From Rachycentron canadum (lineage: Eukaryota; Chordata; Actinopteri; Carangiformes; Rachycentridae): DNA of 64,000 nucleotides. Shown in pieces: positions 37,731-50,600 of this stretch. Numbering within the stretch: the first letter of the stretch is position 1; each line of letters starts with the position of its first letter. Below the pieces are notes generated by a model, which did not search any database, was not told the origin of the DNA, and saw only the letters and a list, made by a program, of their open reading frames with translations. Both the position numbers and the translations under genes were made by a program. The stretch is taken from assembly GCA_038496675.1 (NCBI GenBank), contig CM076649.1, positions 15,185,019 through 15,249,018 on the forward strand, in the 5' to 3' direction.

Positions 37731-39164
37731 CACACTGCTCTCATGGCTAACATGGTTAGGCCGTGCTACTGATGAAAATACAATCCTTTAAATGTTGTTA
37801 TACTTTGGGGATATGTAACCTAGCTGTCTAAAAAACTCACAGACCTATGAGACATTTAATTTACCTACAAACCCCAAAAATCCATGCTAGACACAAATGA
37901 GAGACCTATTCAAAAAAGGAGAAAAACACAGAACAATGTGAAGGAGCAGAAGTGGGAGAAGATGTACAGTGTGGCGATGAATGCTGAGAAACTTTGTCTA
38001 TATGAAAAGAGAAGAGTCTGTCATTTGCAGTGCCCTTGAACACAGCCATAGAGCATACAGCTCTGTCGATAAGCACTTTCTCATGTGTGTCTTTGATGTG
38101 TGTTTAAAGTTCATGACATACAGCTCATGCTGTCTAATGGGATCGCTGTTTGACTAGATAATCTGGAGTTCCTCTTGAATGAAAAGTGACATTTCAGCTG
38201 CTGTTAGCAGCTGAATACATGTTGTTGTAGTTGCCGTTTTTGCTGCTGTGGATGCTGCAACTTTTACTATGGTGATGATAATAATGATGCTAATTAATGG
38301 AGTTGCTTGCTGCGCTCGTGATGGGTGACAGTAATCGTGATATGATAAATAATGACAATAATGACTTTTCATCATTCAATTAACAATTCATTGTAATATT
38401 TTCTGCTCAGGAAATGTTTTGTTTGCTGCTGTATTGCAAACAAAATCTAAATGTATCATATATCTTAAACTTAAATCATCAACATCTACACAAAACAATG
38501 AAGAAATTTCATTTCAGGATTATAGAACCAACAATACTGATTTATTTAGAATAAACATAGAAACAGCGTGAACAGTGATAAAACAAAGAGTATGACATCA
38601 TCTGCAGGAACCCAAGCTGTTTGATTGACAAGCTGCCTCTGCAGTGAACTAACCAAAAACATCACAGTAAAAGTTTACACCACGATAATAAAAGGAAAAA
38701 AACGCCAGATCATCATCACCTTAGTTTTTTTTTTTTTTTCTGTGACCATTAAAGCGTAATGCAGAGACATTGCGGGGTTTGCACATACTGTACCATGCTG
38801 TCACCAGGGGATGTGTTACTCTGCATGTTTTTTCATGAATTTGTACCTGGTGTTTGAGCTGATTTGCACACACTAATAAACAGTTTCAATTTGGCTTTTG
38901 AAGCTGCCAGGATTTCTGAATGCAATGTGACACCCCCAAAATAAGCAGTCACACAGCAGACCAATTTTCACAGGCGCTCACAAAACTGATGAAGTGTTAG
39001 TGTATAATGAAATTAATTAGCAAAAAGGCTAAGAGAGGAGTGGTGGTGAGATCAACCTAGAGTACAAAGGTAGAGGGGCGGGGTGGGGTACAGATATAAG
39101 ATCCAGACAAGAAGGAGACAAGGCAGAGAGACTGGGGAGAGAGCTGAGGGATAAGAAAATCAGC

Positions 39165-39500
39165 ATTTCAATTACATGAAAGCAATTGTTTTTTATCTTG
39201 AATGCAAGTTAATGAAACTAATTAGTCTTTGCGGCATGAACCCTCTGGCACGTCAGATAATCGCCAGAGGCTTAGATAGTGCCAGTCAATTTTTAGCTTA
39301 CTGCAGTAGGGGGGGAAAACAAACAAGGCCTTATCGCTGCAGCAGGCATTACACCTGGGGTTTACATCAACTTCAAGACCTTTTTTCACCTTTCCAGGTC
39401 ACTTGCTGGCCATTTACAAAAAGTATCCAGAACATAATATGGATCTCATTTACGGGCTTCAGAGTCCTATTGAGCAACTTAATTAGCATTTGATTGAGAA
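39165..39500. promoter_or_regulatory. Candidate conserved non-coding element with hairpin
   Basis: The segment has balanced composition between AT-rich flanks. It carries two TAATTAG homeodomain-type cores (39219-39225 and about 39480-39486), CAATTG E-box-like sequence near 39183-39188, and an 8-bp inverted repeat CCTCTGGC / GCCAGAGG (39242-39249 and 39263-39270) separated by 13 bases. A frame of 105 codons crosses it, but without coding signs. Conservation cannot be judged from one sequence, so this is a candidate only. Confidence 0.25.
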
Positions 39501-42177
39501 CTCCAGCAGGAAAATTAAATATCTACCTGGAATACTATGTTGCAGCTCCAAGGAAGCGAAAGTCTCCCTCTGCTTTACAAAATAATATGCATTTGCTGCA
39601 TTGCTATGCAGCACAGGTGCACAAAGACCTGCACATTGCTCACAATCCATGCATTAAGAATTTCACCAATACCTGAACTACCCAGGAGAGTAGACACCTT
39701 GTTTGTGTGACTTTTACAGTATATGTGAATACAGTGAATGTGAAAACGACAAGGTACAAAGGAGTCTGGTTTACAGACTAAAAGGCAACACACACAATGA
39801 TAGGCATATTATGTTGAAACTTTAACTCAAACTGTTCTCAAATATTTCAGAAGACAAGTTAACATCAGGACATCAGACTGTTATTGTACTAACAGATGGA
39901 AGGCCATAATATAAGAGACGTAAAGAATATGTACAAGGGCAAGATTTTCCAGCTTAACTAGGATGCAAACAGAAATCTAAAGGTTAGCCACAAGGTCCCT
40001 GATGATGGGGTTTAGTCATGTAACAGGCCATGAGAGCAACATAGAGAAGAGAGAGCTCTTAGAGAGCTGCAGCACTGGGAGCTGTCTGTGGTTCTGAAAT
40101 CAAACAGCATTGGCGGAGATCTGTCCATAGTTCTGAATGATCACTCACAGAGGCCCTTTCATTGGGAACAAGAATAAAGATGATAAACTTTCTATTACAT
40201 CGAACATGAACTTTGCAGTTTGGAGCATATTCATACAGATTTAAAATGGCTACATGTAAGATTCATGGATAATTCATCTCCATTGTTGTACCCTCATCTG
40301 GATTGTTATCAGTGTGTTTGCATGTGAACATTTAAGCATGTTAAATAGGCTTCTAGCACATATTTTATGCATTTAGTTAAATTTTAAAAATTAAGCTTGT
40401 GTTTATGTACATACAGGTTGAAAGGTCAGAGACCACCAGTCAAGACATTTTTTATTTGTTAAATATTAATTTCTAATTCTAACTTATTATATCATCTTCA
40501 CAATTTCAGTGAATTTAAGAGTCTGCGGAAGCCTCACATCAGTAATGCTCTGGCGTTTCAGGTCCCTCAACATAATACACCCTGCTGCAGATGACCCAGC
40601 CAGAGCTGATCAAACCCCTGGGTGAGCCCACATAGCTAGCTACTTACCTGATTCCATGGCTGTTCTGCGTTGAGCAAAAGTTATCTTGAAGCCCTCTCCA
40701 TCAATGATACTGTAGCATTTCTATTCTTCTCTCCCTTGATACCCAAATTGCTGAAAGATTTAGCCAAAGAACAGGCTCTGAATCTCCAGTATCCAACCTC
40801 CACTGACACTTATGTCAGATGTGGCCTGCTTGGGAGGCTGGGTTTGCTTTCCCTGCATTGTGTTCATGCAGGGAATTGGAAAGGATCCCAGCCCTGCTTG
40901 GCCTCATGTGGCCACTTCCACCTCCCTGTTGGCCTCTACTTCCTGAACAGCTTCTGTTTGCCCTCCACTTACCTGACTTTCCTCATCACTTGGGTCCATG
41001 TTCTGTACCACTTCTCTGGCTCTTCATAGTTTGAATTTGAATTTGAAGAGCAGTTGCAATTTGTTGTGTTGTCCTAGTTCAGTGCTGCTCAGGTTCTTTG
41101 GCAGGAGTGAACTTGTTCAAAGCTAATGCAGGCAATGATAAAAAGAGTGATCCGAGGAGATTTAGAATTCAACTGAAAAGGTCATAACTTTGTGGAGTTA
41201 CAGCAATAGATTACTCACACATTGATCTGACAAAGCATCACCTCGTGTTTCTTGTTTTAATACCAACTATCGATCGACTGACCTTCATGTATATAAATGG
41301 ACACTACCCTCAGTGTGGCCAACATGGATTATTTACACATATCTGTTTGTCAAAGCTCTTAGAACCCCTAGCCTGTCAATCAATAGTCAGAACTGCATGG
41401 GGATCTTTCGATCCACATCAGAAAATAATGAAAAACAGTTTTAAATGCTTTCAGTTATATTGTGTGAATGCGTTGGGAAAACATTTGTGTTTTGTCAGAT
41501 ATTTCATGGTAAAAATATAAATTGTTTCAAATTGCATTTCTTTCTCATCAAGAGAGGCTCCTGGTAGAATCTACATTTTAATACTATCTTTTCACTATAC
41601 TAATAAACTACTGATAGTCTAACCATACTCTTAACTGTCTTAAAATTTGAGGTTGGTGCATATAAGTCACAGTTGCCTAAAAGGACCTGTTTTGACTAGA
41701 CCAATTCATTGAAGCTGACACACAGATTGCTCTTTGAAAACAACTAAAATAAAAACTTAGAGTAAAGTTAGTGACGATATTTGGCTGTTTAGCCCAGTGC
41801 ATGGGAACCCAGAATCTAGGGGGAGAGAGAAGTTTGATGGTGAAGTACAGAAGCTCCAACTAGGTCAGAACTATTCCTGGTCTCCCACCATATGCTAAAA
41901 GGTGCTCCAGCACGCTGGCGGTTCTGAGTGGAAGAATATCAATGTAGCTACAAATTCATCAGCTGGCAATATGGGCATACAAACCTCCGGGTGTTTGCTG
42001 CATGGTCAGTGCAGCCAGTGTCCAGCAGATGGTCAACAATCCAGTTCCCTGATACTGAGCCTGGCAAAAAAATGGTTTCCCAATCAATGCAGTGGGAGAA
42101 GAGTCTCAGAAACATCTGCTAAAATCTCTGAAATCTAAAAATGATTTGTGTTTAAACCTGACATTAACCTTCAGCTT

Positions 42178-42200
42178 ACACACACACACACACACACACA
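42178..42200 (+). repeat. (CA)n microsatellite
   Basis: Eleven uninterrupted CA units preceded by an A. Confidence 0.95.
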
Positions 42201-44504
42201 TGTCACATTGCACCACACTGCGATTTCTCACTTAAACCTGAACAGCAACATAACTTGAAGCATTTGTATCCCAGAGACATCATTAGTGATACCACAAACT
42301 CAAGATTGGCTTATTATTCAAGTACAATGCTATGTTTACAACAGCCATGTGACAATGGAACATGCCATCAAACATCCCCATCAACCCATTGTTTTTCCTC
42401 TAGGTATCTCCGAGATTTGTCCAGGATCTCTAATTAAGTCAGCAGTGTCAGGGGGGGATGTCCGTATTACTCCTCTGACATTTCAGCTCCATGGAAACCA
42501 GAAGTAGCAGATTCCATTAAATGTGCAGGGTGCATGGCAGAACATGGGGCACCCGCAGGATTCCTAAAGTGGCATTTCCTTGGCCTGTCATATCCTCTCT
42601 GCAAGTAACAAACTCAATTTGGCCCCTTCACTCCTTGCTCAGCACTGTCTGATATATTGTAGCATTGTAGAAAAAAATGTAACTTGTTAATGTGCTGCAG
42701 GGTTAGTGATGAGGACAAAAAAGTTAAAATTTAGATTTACACTGCTCTTTTCAAATAAATTTCACTACAATTATAGTGACTATAATTAGATGGAAGATAT
42801 AACAATTGCTTAATTAATGAGGTGTTTCCACCAAAGAGATCTGTCTGTCTCATATTTTACCGTCTTGTTTATTTCCCTACTCACTTATATTCAAAGCATT
42901 ACTTCTATCCAGACTCCCACAAAGTATAACACACCTGACTAGAGTCTCCATCATTCCCTTTTCCAGCTCAACTGCCTCATTAGAGAAATGCTTTCCTCAC
43001 GGCTTCCATTAAAGGATAACATCGCCCGATTTCAGCTCAATTTAGAAATCATTAGATCCTCACTGCCGGGGTTTTAATATTTCCAGTGGAGGATCATTCA
43101 CAAGTGCGGTTAGAAAATGCCTAAAACATTCATGATTGGTGTTACTAAGCAGGTAAAGTCTGATGTTCTGTTGTATGAAAAAATGGATCTCCCATAGACC
43201 TGTTTAATATTTGTGAAATGAGTCTTGTCTTTGTGTGTAAAGTCCCAACCAAAATATGAACCCTAACAACACCCTCTTCAGACTAGAGGGCTGTGTCAGC
43301 TGAGCTGTCAGCGGAGCAGCTGGATCCTTTCTGAGTCTGAATCTTTTGAAGACAATTGAACACTTTGTGTGCTACCTCACAGGAATGAAGCTTGAAGTGG
43401 GATTATCTGGTTATCTGCTTATGTCCTTGATATGTGCTTTGACTGACTGCTGCCAAAAAAGGAGGAAAAAAAAATCTGAACTGATGAGGGCACAGAAAAG
43501 TACAGCAGAAACATTTTTGTGCTTCCGCTGAAGCAAAGGCTAAAGACTGGGTGCTATATGCGATTTAAAGATAAATTCCATCAAAGCCTTCTCCTGAAAG
43601 TAAAACAGCTGGTGCTAACTGCTCAAAGACAACAACAATACAAAAAATATATGGGCCCTTTAGGGCCACATGTCCTCGTCATCACAACAATAACAAATAG
43701 ACATTTAGAACTATGGCTGCAATTGGCAATGGACAGTTACATCGTGTCAGTGTATCTATGGCATGTTTACATGTGAAGCCAATAAAGGATGTCAGCTTCC
43801 TGAACCTGCTGCTTAGTACTGCAAGCGTTCTTCACAAGGGGAGTATGACTCTACCACTATGTCCCGTTTTTACATGGAAGGGTTCTGCCTAAGTTAAAAA
43901 TGGGCTGTCGGCTCAGTGTCCTAAATTTCACTGGGCCACTGCCATATTTACAGTGTGAAATATAATGCAATGAGATGTGGCTATTAGAATGGCTGTAGCT
44001 CTTTTTGATCAGAGCCCTCTGCAGCTCAGAGCTGTCAGTGGAGCTCTATCAGTTTTTTATTGGGTCGGAGATGCACAGCTCATCAGGGAGCTGAAGAAAC
44101 AGATAGATGGATCCTTTGGGGTTTATGTACACAAGTCCGACACAGATGAGCTCAATAGGTCTCAATGTTTCTGCAATGCTGCTTTAGTGATTGTTTAACA
44201 ACCCTTTACAACATGAAAATGGTCATGAACACAAACTAAACTTTCCTCCCTCCTGTCAGATCCTTTGAGGTGCTTAACTGACAAGATATTTTCAGATTAC
44301 ACAAACCTGATAGCACAGCTTGAGAAGGAAGTTTCCTTCTTTAGGTCTATTTTTTTTTTCATTAAATCTTTTCTTTCATTTCGGCAGTGTATCTTCACAC
44401 GTCACGTTCACATTTCAGCCACTGTAAACAACAGTTACCTGTCTGCTTCCAGTACAGAGCTGTGAGGAACTGATAATGTAGATAGACACGACAAACAGTT
44501 TGTG

Positions 44505-44537
44505 ACTGAGGATGAGACTCTTTGTCTCATCCTCAGT
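44505..44537. repeat. Perfect 14-bp inverted repeat, 5-base loop
   Basis: ACTGAGGATGAGAC (44505-44518) is followed by the loop TCTTT and the exact complement GTCTCATCCTCAGT (44524-44537). Half of the stem pairs are G-C, so it is not an AT-rich coincidence. The stem is too short for a typical miRNA precursor and there is no T-run as in a bacterial terminator. Its role is unknown. Confidence 0.9.
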
Positions 44538-47220
44538 AATAGTCTCTCTCTTGTGGGACAAAGGTAACTGGGACATCAGGAGTTAGGTAAAAGTGTTTAT
44601 GATAATCTTACTTGGAAATGTAATAAATATTACTTGTTATGGGGTTCAAAGAGGTCACAGAAAGCAATCTCTCAGAAGCTGGTAACATCTCACAGTATTA
44701 ACATGTATGGCTCATTTCTCTTCTTCTGGATGCATCAAACATCAATAAATGCTTTTGCTTAAGACATCTGTCTCCTGAACTGTCTCCCAGCAGCTCACAG
44801 GATTTCCATCACAATCAACTCTAAAGGCACTTCAAATATATAATATTAAAATTCCATCGCAGTTTTAAATGAAGTGTTACAGAGCAGGTGATTCGCACTT
44901 GGAACTTTATAAAACTGAAAACTCATTTTTTGCTTGGAATTATAAGGTTCTAGCTGCGTAGGCAGGATGAAAATCAAGCATTTTTTAAAGTATAGTCTTC
45001 ATTTTATAAACACTATCACAGCATTAATTTGTCTCTATTTTTTGGTGTGGACAAATTAGAGTTAATACTGTCAGAATGAGCATCTATAATCCCTGTCATC
45101 AGTTTATGTCATCTGAAGTACACAAGTAACAAGCAAAACACCCACAAACAGGTAGGAGCATCGAAGAGTTTTAATCTCATATAGCTACATATAAAAATAA
45201 TTGCGGCCACCTCTAAAGTTCAAGTTACTAATAACATTAATTTTGCATGAGGAGTGTAATCATAGTCTTTTTACTAAGGTCAAACAAGATTAAAAAAAAT
45301 AACTCTCAACTTGACTTCGGTAACAGTGTCATTTACAATGTTTGTAACAGACTCATCTCAGTTGTGAGGTTTCAAAAGGTCATTTTTTTGCACAAAACTA
45401 TGCTCTTTCAATGTCTGTTACCCTCAGACACAGATCACTGAAGTGACAGTAAAAAGGCAGAACCTGACTGCAGATCCTCTGTATATTGCAAACACTGATT
45501 GATGCTTTGCAGGACGTATATTTCACGGGGTAATTATTATTATTATTATTGTTTTTATTATTCAGCAGGTTATAATGTGCACTCTGAGCAGTGCTATGTC
45601 TTCAGGACAGATTGTAAGCAAGAGTAAACTGCAGTCAGAAAGTGATGAGACAGGCTGATACAGGTCCAGGCAAGCTAGGCAGCAAGCTAAGTAAAGTTAG
45701 GAGAAAAGATGGTAACAAGAGTTAACATTGGTGTTGCTTTCCACCACTTGAGACAGCTCTTGGTGAGTAAAGCAATAGTTGGTAAACTGGACAATTAATG
45801 CTAACGTGTGCTTTATGTAACAAAACTTACAAATACTGAAGCTGAAGCTGAAGCTTTCCATGTTGTCTTTAATAATAAAACTTTTTTTCAATTTACAGGA
45901 TCATTAACAAATTAAATGAAAATGACTTGTTCCTGGTAAACTAACTTGTTTCATGTAAATCACTAATTTTAGATAAAAAAAAATGTCAGATAGAGCTTTT
46001 TAATACTAAGGCTCCAAATTGAAAAGTCAACCACAGGTGAAAATAAAACATTTTATGCAGCTCACCACATGACAGAGATATCTGTGGCAACACAGCAGGG
46101 TCTCCCATTTCTTTGGGGGCATTAGCAGGAGAAGAATAAGAACATAGGCTGAACCAAATAACAATGAAATAACTGACAACTTCTCCAGCCCAGACACAGC
46201 TCCATTGTGCCAGCTGACATTGACGGAAGCCCTGAGCCTTCCTATAAGAGGAGCTTCTAATATCTCGCAGCCTGCTGATGACTGTGCCCTTTCTTCCCCT
46301 TTTCCCCATTGTGTCCAATCCACAGATTCGATTTACAGGCCTTTAAAAATGATTCAAACTTTTATTGCACTGCTCGCTGAACAGAACACCACAGAAATGA
46401 AATATAGGAGGAACAAGGCAGACATATTTTATTTGAAAGTTTTACTCACTTCTAATGTCACAGCTGGTACACAGTGCAGGTCAGACTTTCATTGTTTTAG
46501 TTTTCAAGCTTTACTTTACAAAGGCTGTTAAAATACATTTTAAAAATGGGCAGTTTGACTTTTATAGGACACTGATATATAGTAGATGGCTGTGAAAAGT
46601 TTTAAATGCAGAAAGTGCATTGATCATTTCCACGTGTTCTCCCCTCCTCTCATCTTGCTCCATTTCTCAGATTAATTGGATAAAAAAAAAAAACCAAGGC
46701 TACAGAGTCTCAGCAGGAAATAACATCACTCTAGTTGTCACTAAAACACAGTTATGATGCATTTACTCAATGAACTGGAGGTGAGGCAAGTGGAATAAAG
46801 TGGTTTGAAAGTTACCTATGTTGAATATATTAAGATAATTATCCAGACCTCATGTTGTGTAAGTATATACACAAATTATTCTAAGGGCAGCTGATGATAT
46901 GCAGCCTTGCCCACGGGCACTGATGCACACAGTACAGTAGGTTATACATAAATGTATAGGGGAGAAAAAGGTGTGACTTGGTTAGTAAGAGACACATTGG
47001 GAGCAATAAACACATTTCATCTCCTCTCACCGTTGTGTTGCAGTGAACTCATTGATCTGCCCACTTGTAGAGGAAGGGTGGCTAAATCACACTTGGGAAA
47101 TCATCTTTGACCTAAAATGTCACCAGTGGCTTTCCACACGCGAACTGGGCTGAAGAAATGTATGTTAAGGGTGGAGGACAGCCTTGAGAGGATTGTCAGC
47201 ATGGATTTCCTGGATTAGTG

Positions 47221-47660
47221 TTTGGGGGCAGTGGTGCGCAGTGACTGAAGCTGTGTTTGTGGCTATGGGAAGATAATTAATTAAAAACGCTTGTAATGCA
47301 CCCTGCTCCGTTTCCTAATGCCTACACTGATGCAATGTAGTGAAGGAGGATGTTATCTGAGCAGACCATGCCTAGACATGCATTTGATTAAGATGGCATA
47401 GTCTGGGCCTCTGTATCTTTTCTCCACATCTTTCTTATGGTTGCTATCTGCCTCTTCTAAAAATGCCAGACCGTGCTTCTTAACAGTCTCCAACCTCCAC
47501 CACTTAAGATTCATCCCATTAAAGTCCAGAGCAGTCAATTTACCAGCATGCTTTAATAGATGAGTCAGGAGGCAGGACTTAGCAGGAGATTGGAGCTGAT
47601 TACGCCCTTGTTCTGTTCATTTGCACAGACCCCAGTTAATTGACTCCTGAGCAGCGATCC
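47221..47660. promoter_or_regulatory. Candidate regulatory element, homeodomain and AP-1 cores
   Basis: It contains TAATTAATTAA (47274-47284), a consensus TGAGTCA AP-1 core (47561-47567) and CAGTTAATTGACTCC near 47632-47646, within sequence of balanced composition. A minus-strand frame of 61 codons (47353-47538) was considered and not accepted as an exon. This is an inference from motifs only. Confidence 0.2.
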
Positions 47661-50600
47661 ATTGGACACACACTATCTGCTGCCAACCTCTTCCTGACCC
47701 TGCTCACAGCAGGGAACAAAAGAGCAGTGCTTGTTTAAACAAACTGTTTTTGTCTCTGACATGTGCAGGTAGTTGTTTGTGAGTAAAACAAAGACAGAAA
47801 AGGAAAGAGAAGAAGACAGAGAGAGAGAGGCAGAGAGAGATGTATTTTACAGGAAGATGTGAACGGCAGCAGAGAAGTGAGAGGCAAGACTGATGCAGAT
47901 GCAAACAGAGAAAATATGCAATGTGTGGATCCAATTTTCTGATGACGCAAAGACAGATGCAACTTCTTATCTTGCCAGTGGTTGCACAAACATACAATGG
48001 TCACAGTGATATAAGAAATGTTGCATCGTTCTTTCCAACCTTACAGTGTTTTCCAGCAGGTTTGGCTCATTTGGTCTGGATCTATACTAAATAGCTGACT
48101 CTTAATTCTGGCCATGTTGATGTCCGAGAATTGTCCTGCATCATCATTGCAACACATGGACCCCTGTGAGGGGACTCCAGTTCTGTGTATCTTTACAAGA
48201 AATTATTATGAAACTATGTGAACTGTTAGTCCAGACTACAGCTGAACTTTGCTTATCATAAATATTTATGTTAAAATCACATGTGCTTTCACAGTACAGG
48301 GTACCACACCAGAGCCTTTACAATTGGTCTTGGTCCAGTAGTTTAGTCTACATCAGAGTTCAAGAACCTCATGCGCAGATGTTATGTACACATAAAAATA
48401 TATAATACACCACCTTTCACAGGTGGATGTATTAAGAGTGTAATGTACATTAGAATTTGTATTCCTCCACACCAGCTTCATGTCTGGTGTACACACCATA
48501 CGGTTTTAGTCAATTGGTGACACTACTGGACCTGGACTACATGTGAAAATAACTATTCCTCAAACTGATTTACACAGCAGACACACATTGACCTTATTGT
48601 TAAGAGTCAAGCAAGTGGCCATAAAAGCATGCATAACAATGACATACCGATACACATGTTATACATTGCCTGTTCATTTACAAGTGATGATCACACTGGT
48701 TTTCATGGCACAAGGGACATTTGAGAGAGAACAAGCAGACATGACTGTGCCAATTGTCCCTGAGCCGAGCAATGCCAGCTGCATCTCAGCCAGAAAGTTT
48801 CCATACGATATGGTGGATCAGATTAAGATTAAAGCACAATTTGCGTGTTAGCAGCCATTTCACTGGTGTAACTGAAGTGATCGACTGAATACACCAGACA
48901 TCATTAGCGGATGAATTGGCAGTGCTTATAGAAAACATATTTATTCTATAAACATGCAAATAATATCTGATGCACAAATGCAACTGACTAATATTGTGGC
49001 AAGGGGTCCCACAATTCATTTATCATAAGAAGCAGCATAGTGAGGAACAGGATTCAAACTAGCAGGGTGCACGATGGGTGTCCTCTGGATAAGTAGTTGA
49101 TTTATAAAATAAAATAATTTAAGAACAACTTCTCTAAAGCACAGGGAAGTGCAGACACTCACAAATATGTTGTCTTTTGAGCATCATTACTTCAATGGTT
49201 TGAGCTACAGTCATGCTGTTTTTTTTTCTGTTAAACCACAGAATTGCTTTTTCAAAAGGCCCTGTTTGTCTGTGTGAGTCATTTTGTTCTGTTGATAAAC
49301 AATGCATTTAACATTATAAAAGATTTGGATAGTCTCACCTTTTGAATTGCTTCAATCCACCTGTATATGTCTGTAAGAAGATAGTGTATGGTGAAAGTAA
49401 ATACTAGGTGAAATAAACCAAATACCACTGTAAACTACTTTAGTCACTTGAATCAAGAGAATGCACATGTATGAGAAAATACTTCATTCTGATGCAAGGC
49501 ATGTGTCAGGACCCCACCACATTAACACCCTCCGCCACACTCTCCCACTCCGTTTGTTTTCTGTCATTATTGACGCCAGAGGACAGAGTGCAAAATAAAT
49601 CTAACTCTGACTGCAGCACTGCCACCATTCACTTGCACAAATTTCTCTTTTTACTGCTTGGATTTGCCATTTTTCCTGATTCTAAAGAGAGAGGTAGTCC
49701 AGACATTTATACTCATTAGCATTAACTCATTCAATTTAGGGCTGAATTTTTTGGTGTGGGTGCACCTTTCCAAATTTGGGCATATGCCATCATTCAGTAT
49801 GAATTCTGTGACTTTGTACACGCAGGCCATGGTGATAGTTTTCATATCATAGAGGTTTGAATCATATCATTTAAAGGCTCTTCATTATGAGCATTGGTAA
49901 GTGAAAACATCACTGTTCAAAGGCACTTAAGTACATACAATAAAGGTGTGAACATCAGCAATTACTATCTTCACTTCAACTGTATGTTCCGGCTGTTGCT
50001 GGGCCAAACTGTTGTGTTCAGTTCAATAGCTCAGCAGCTCACCCATTATTTACAACTGGGTTACCAGATTATGATTGTTTTAGTGGCTTTAGAGTTCTTT
50101 TAATAAGGTTTTAGCAAGGAAATCACATGCTGTTCATTACCTCTGAGCTCAGTCAACAGTGAGGGGCTTCCCCACAAACAGGTTGGGTATGAAAGCACCC
50201 ATCAGGGTGGTTAAAGAATTTATATCTCTCAATCCCACAAGCAGAGACGTTTGTCAAACCACATCTGGTAAGAAATTCTTGCTGACTGCAGCTCTGCCAT
50301 GCATTGTAGTTTTCACTCTGAAAACACATTATACAGCACTGACAATGTTGTGTGGAGTGTCTGGGATTTGAGAGATTGCGCTCAGTGGTCCCATGCTTAA
50401 ATTTCTGCCAGGGGTCAAAGGTTGCAGATGAGCTTGTGACAGGTGAAGCAGGTACTTGTCAGCAGCTGTGCCATAGAAACAGAAGTAACCATGGTAATCC
50501 AGTATGAACATGTCAGCTCTGGAAGCCTGGAGACGTGCTGCTCCTCCTCTATCATTACTCTGCTATGGATATGTCAGCTGAAGAGAAGTGCCACACAGTA

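Noticed and set aside
40670..41034. Two overlapping plus-strand frames of 119 and 71 codons
   Set aside because: Pro/Leu/Cys-rich translations in different frames of a GC-richer patch; more likely a decayed repeat or simple composition effect.
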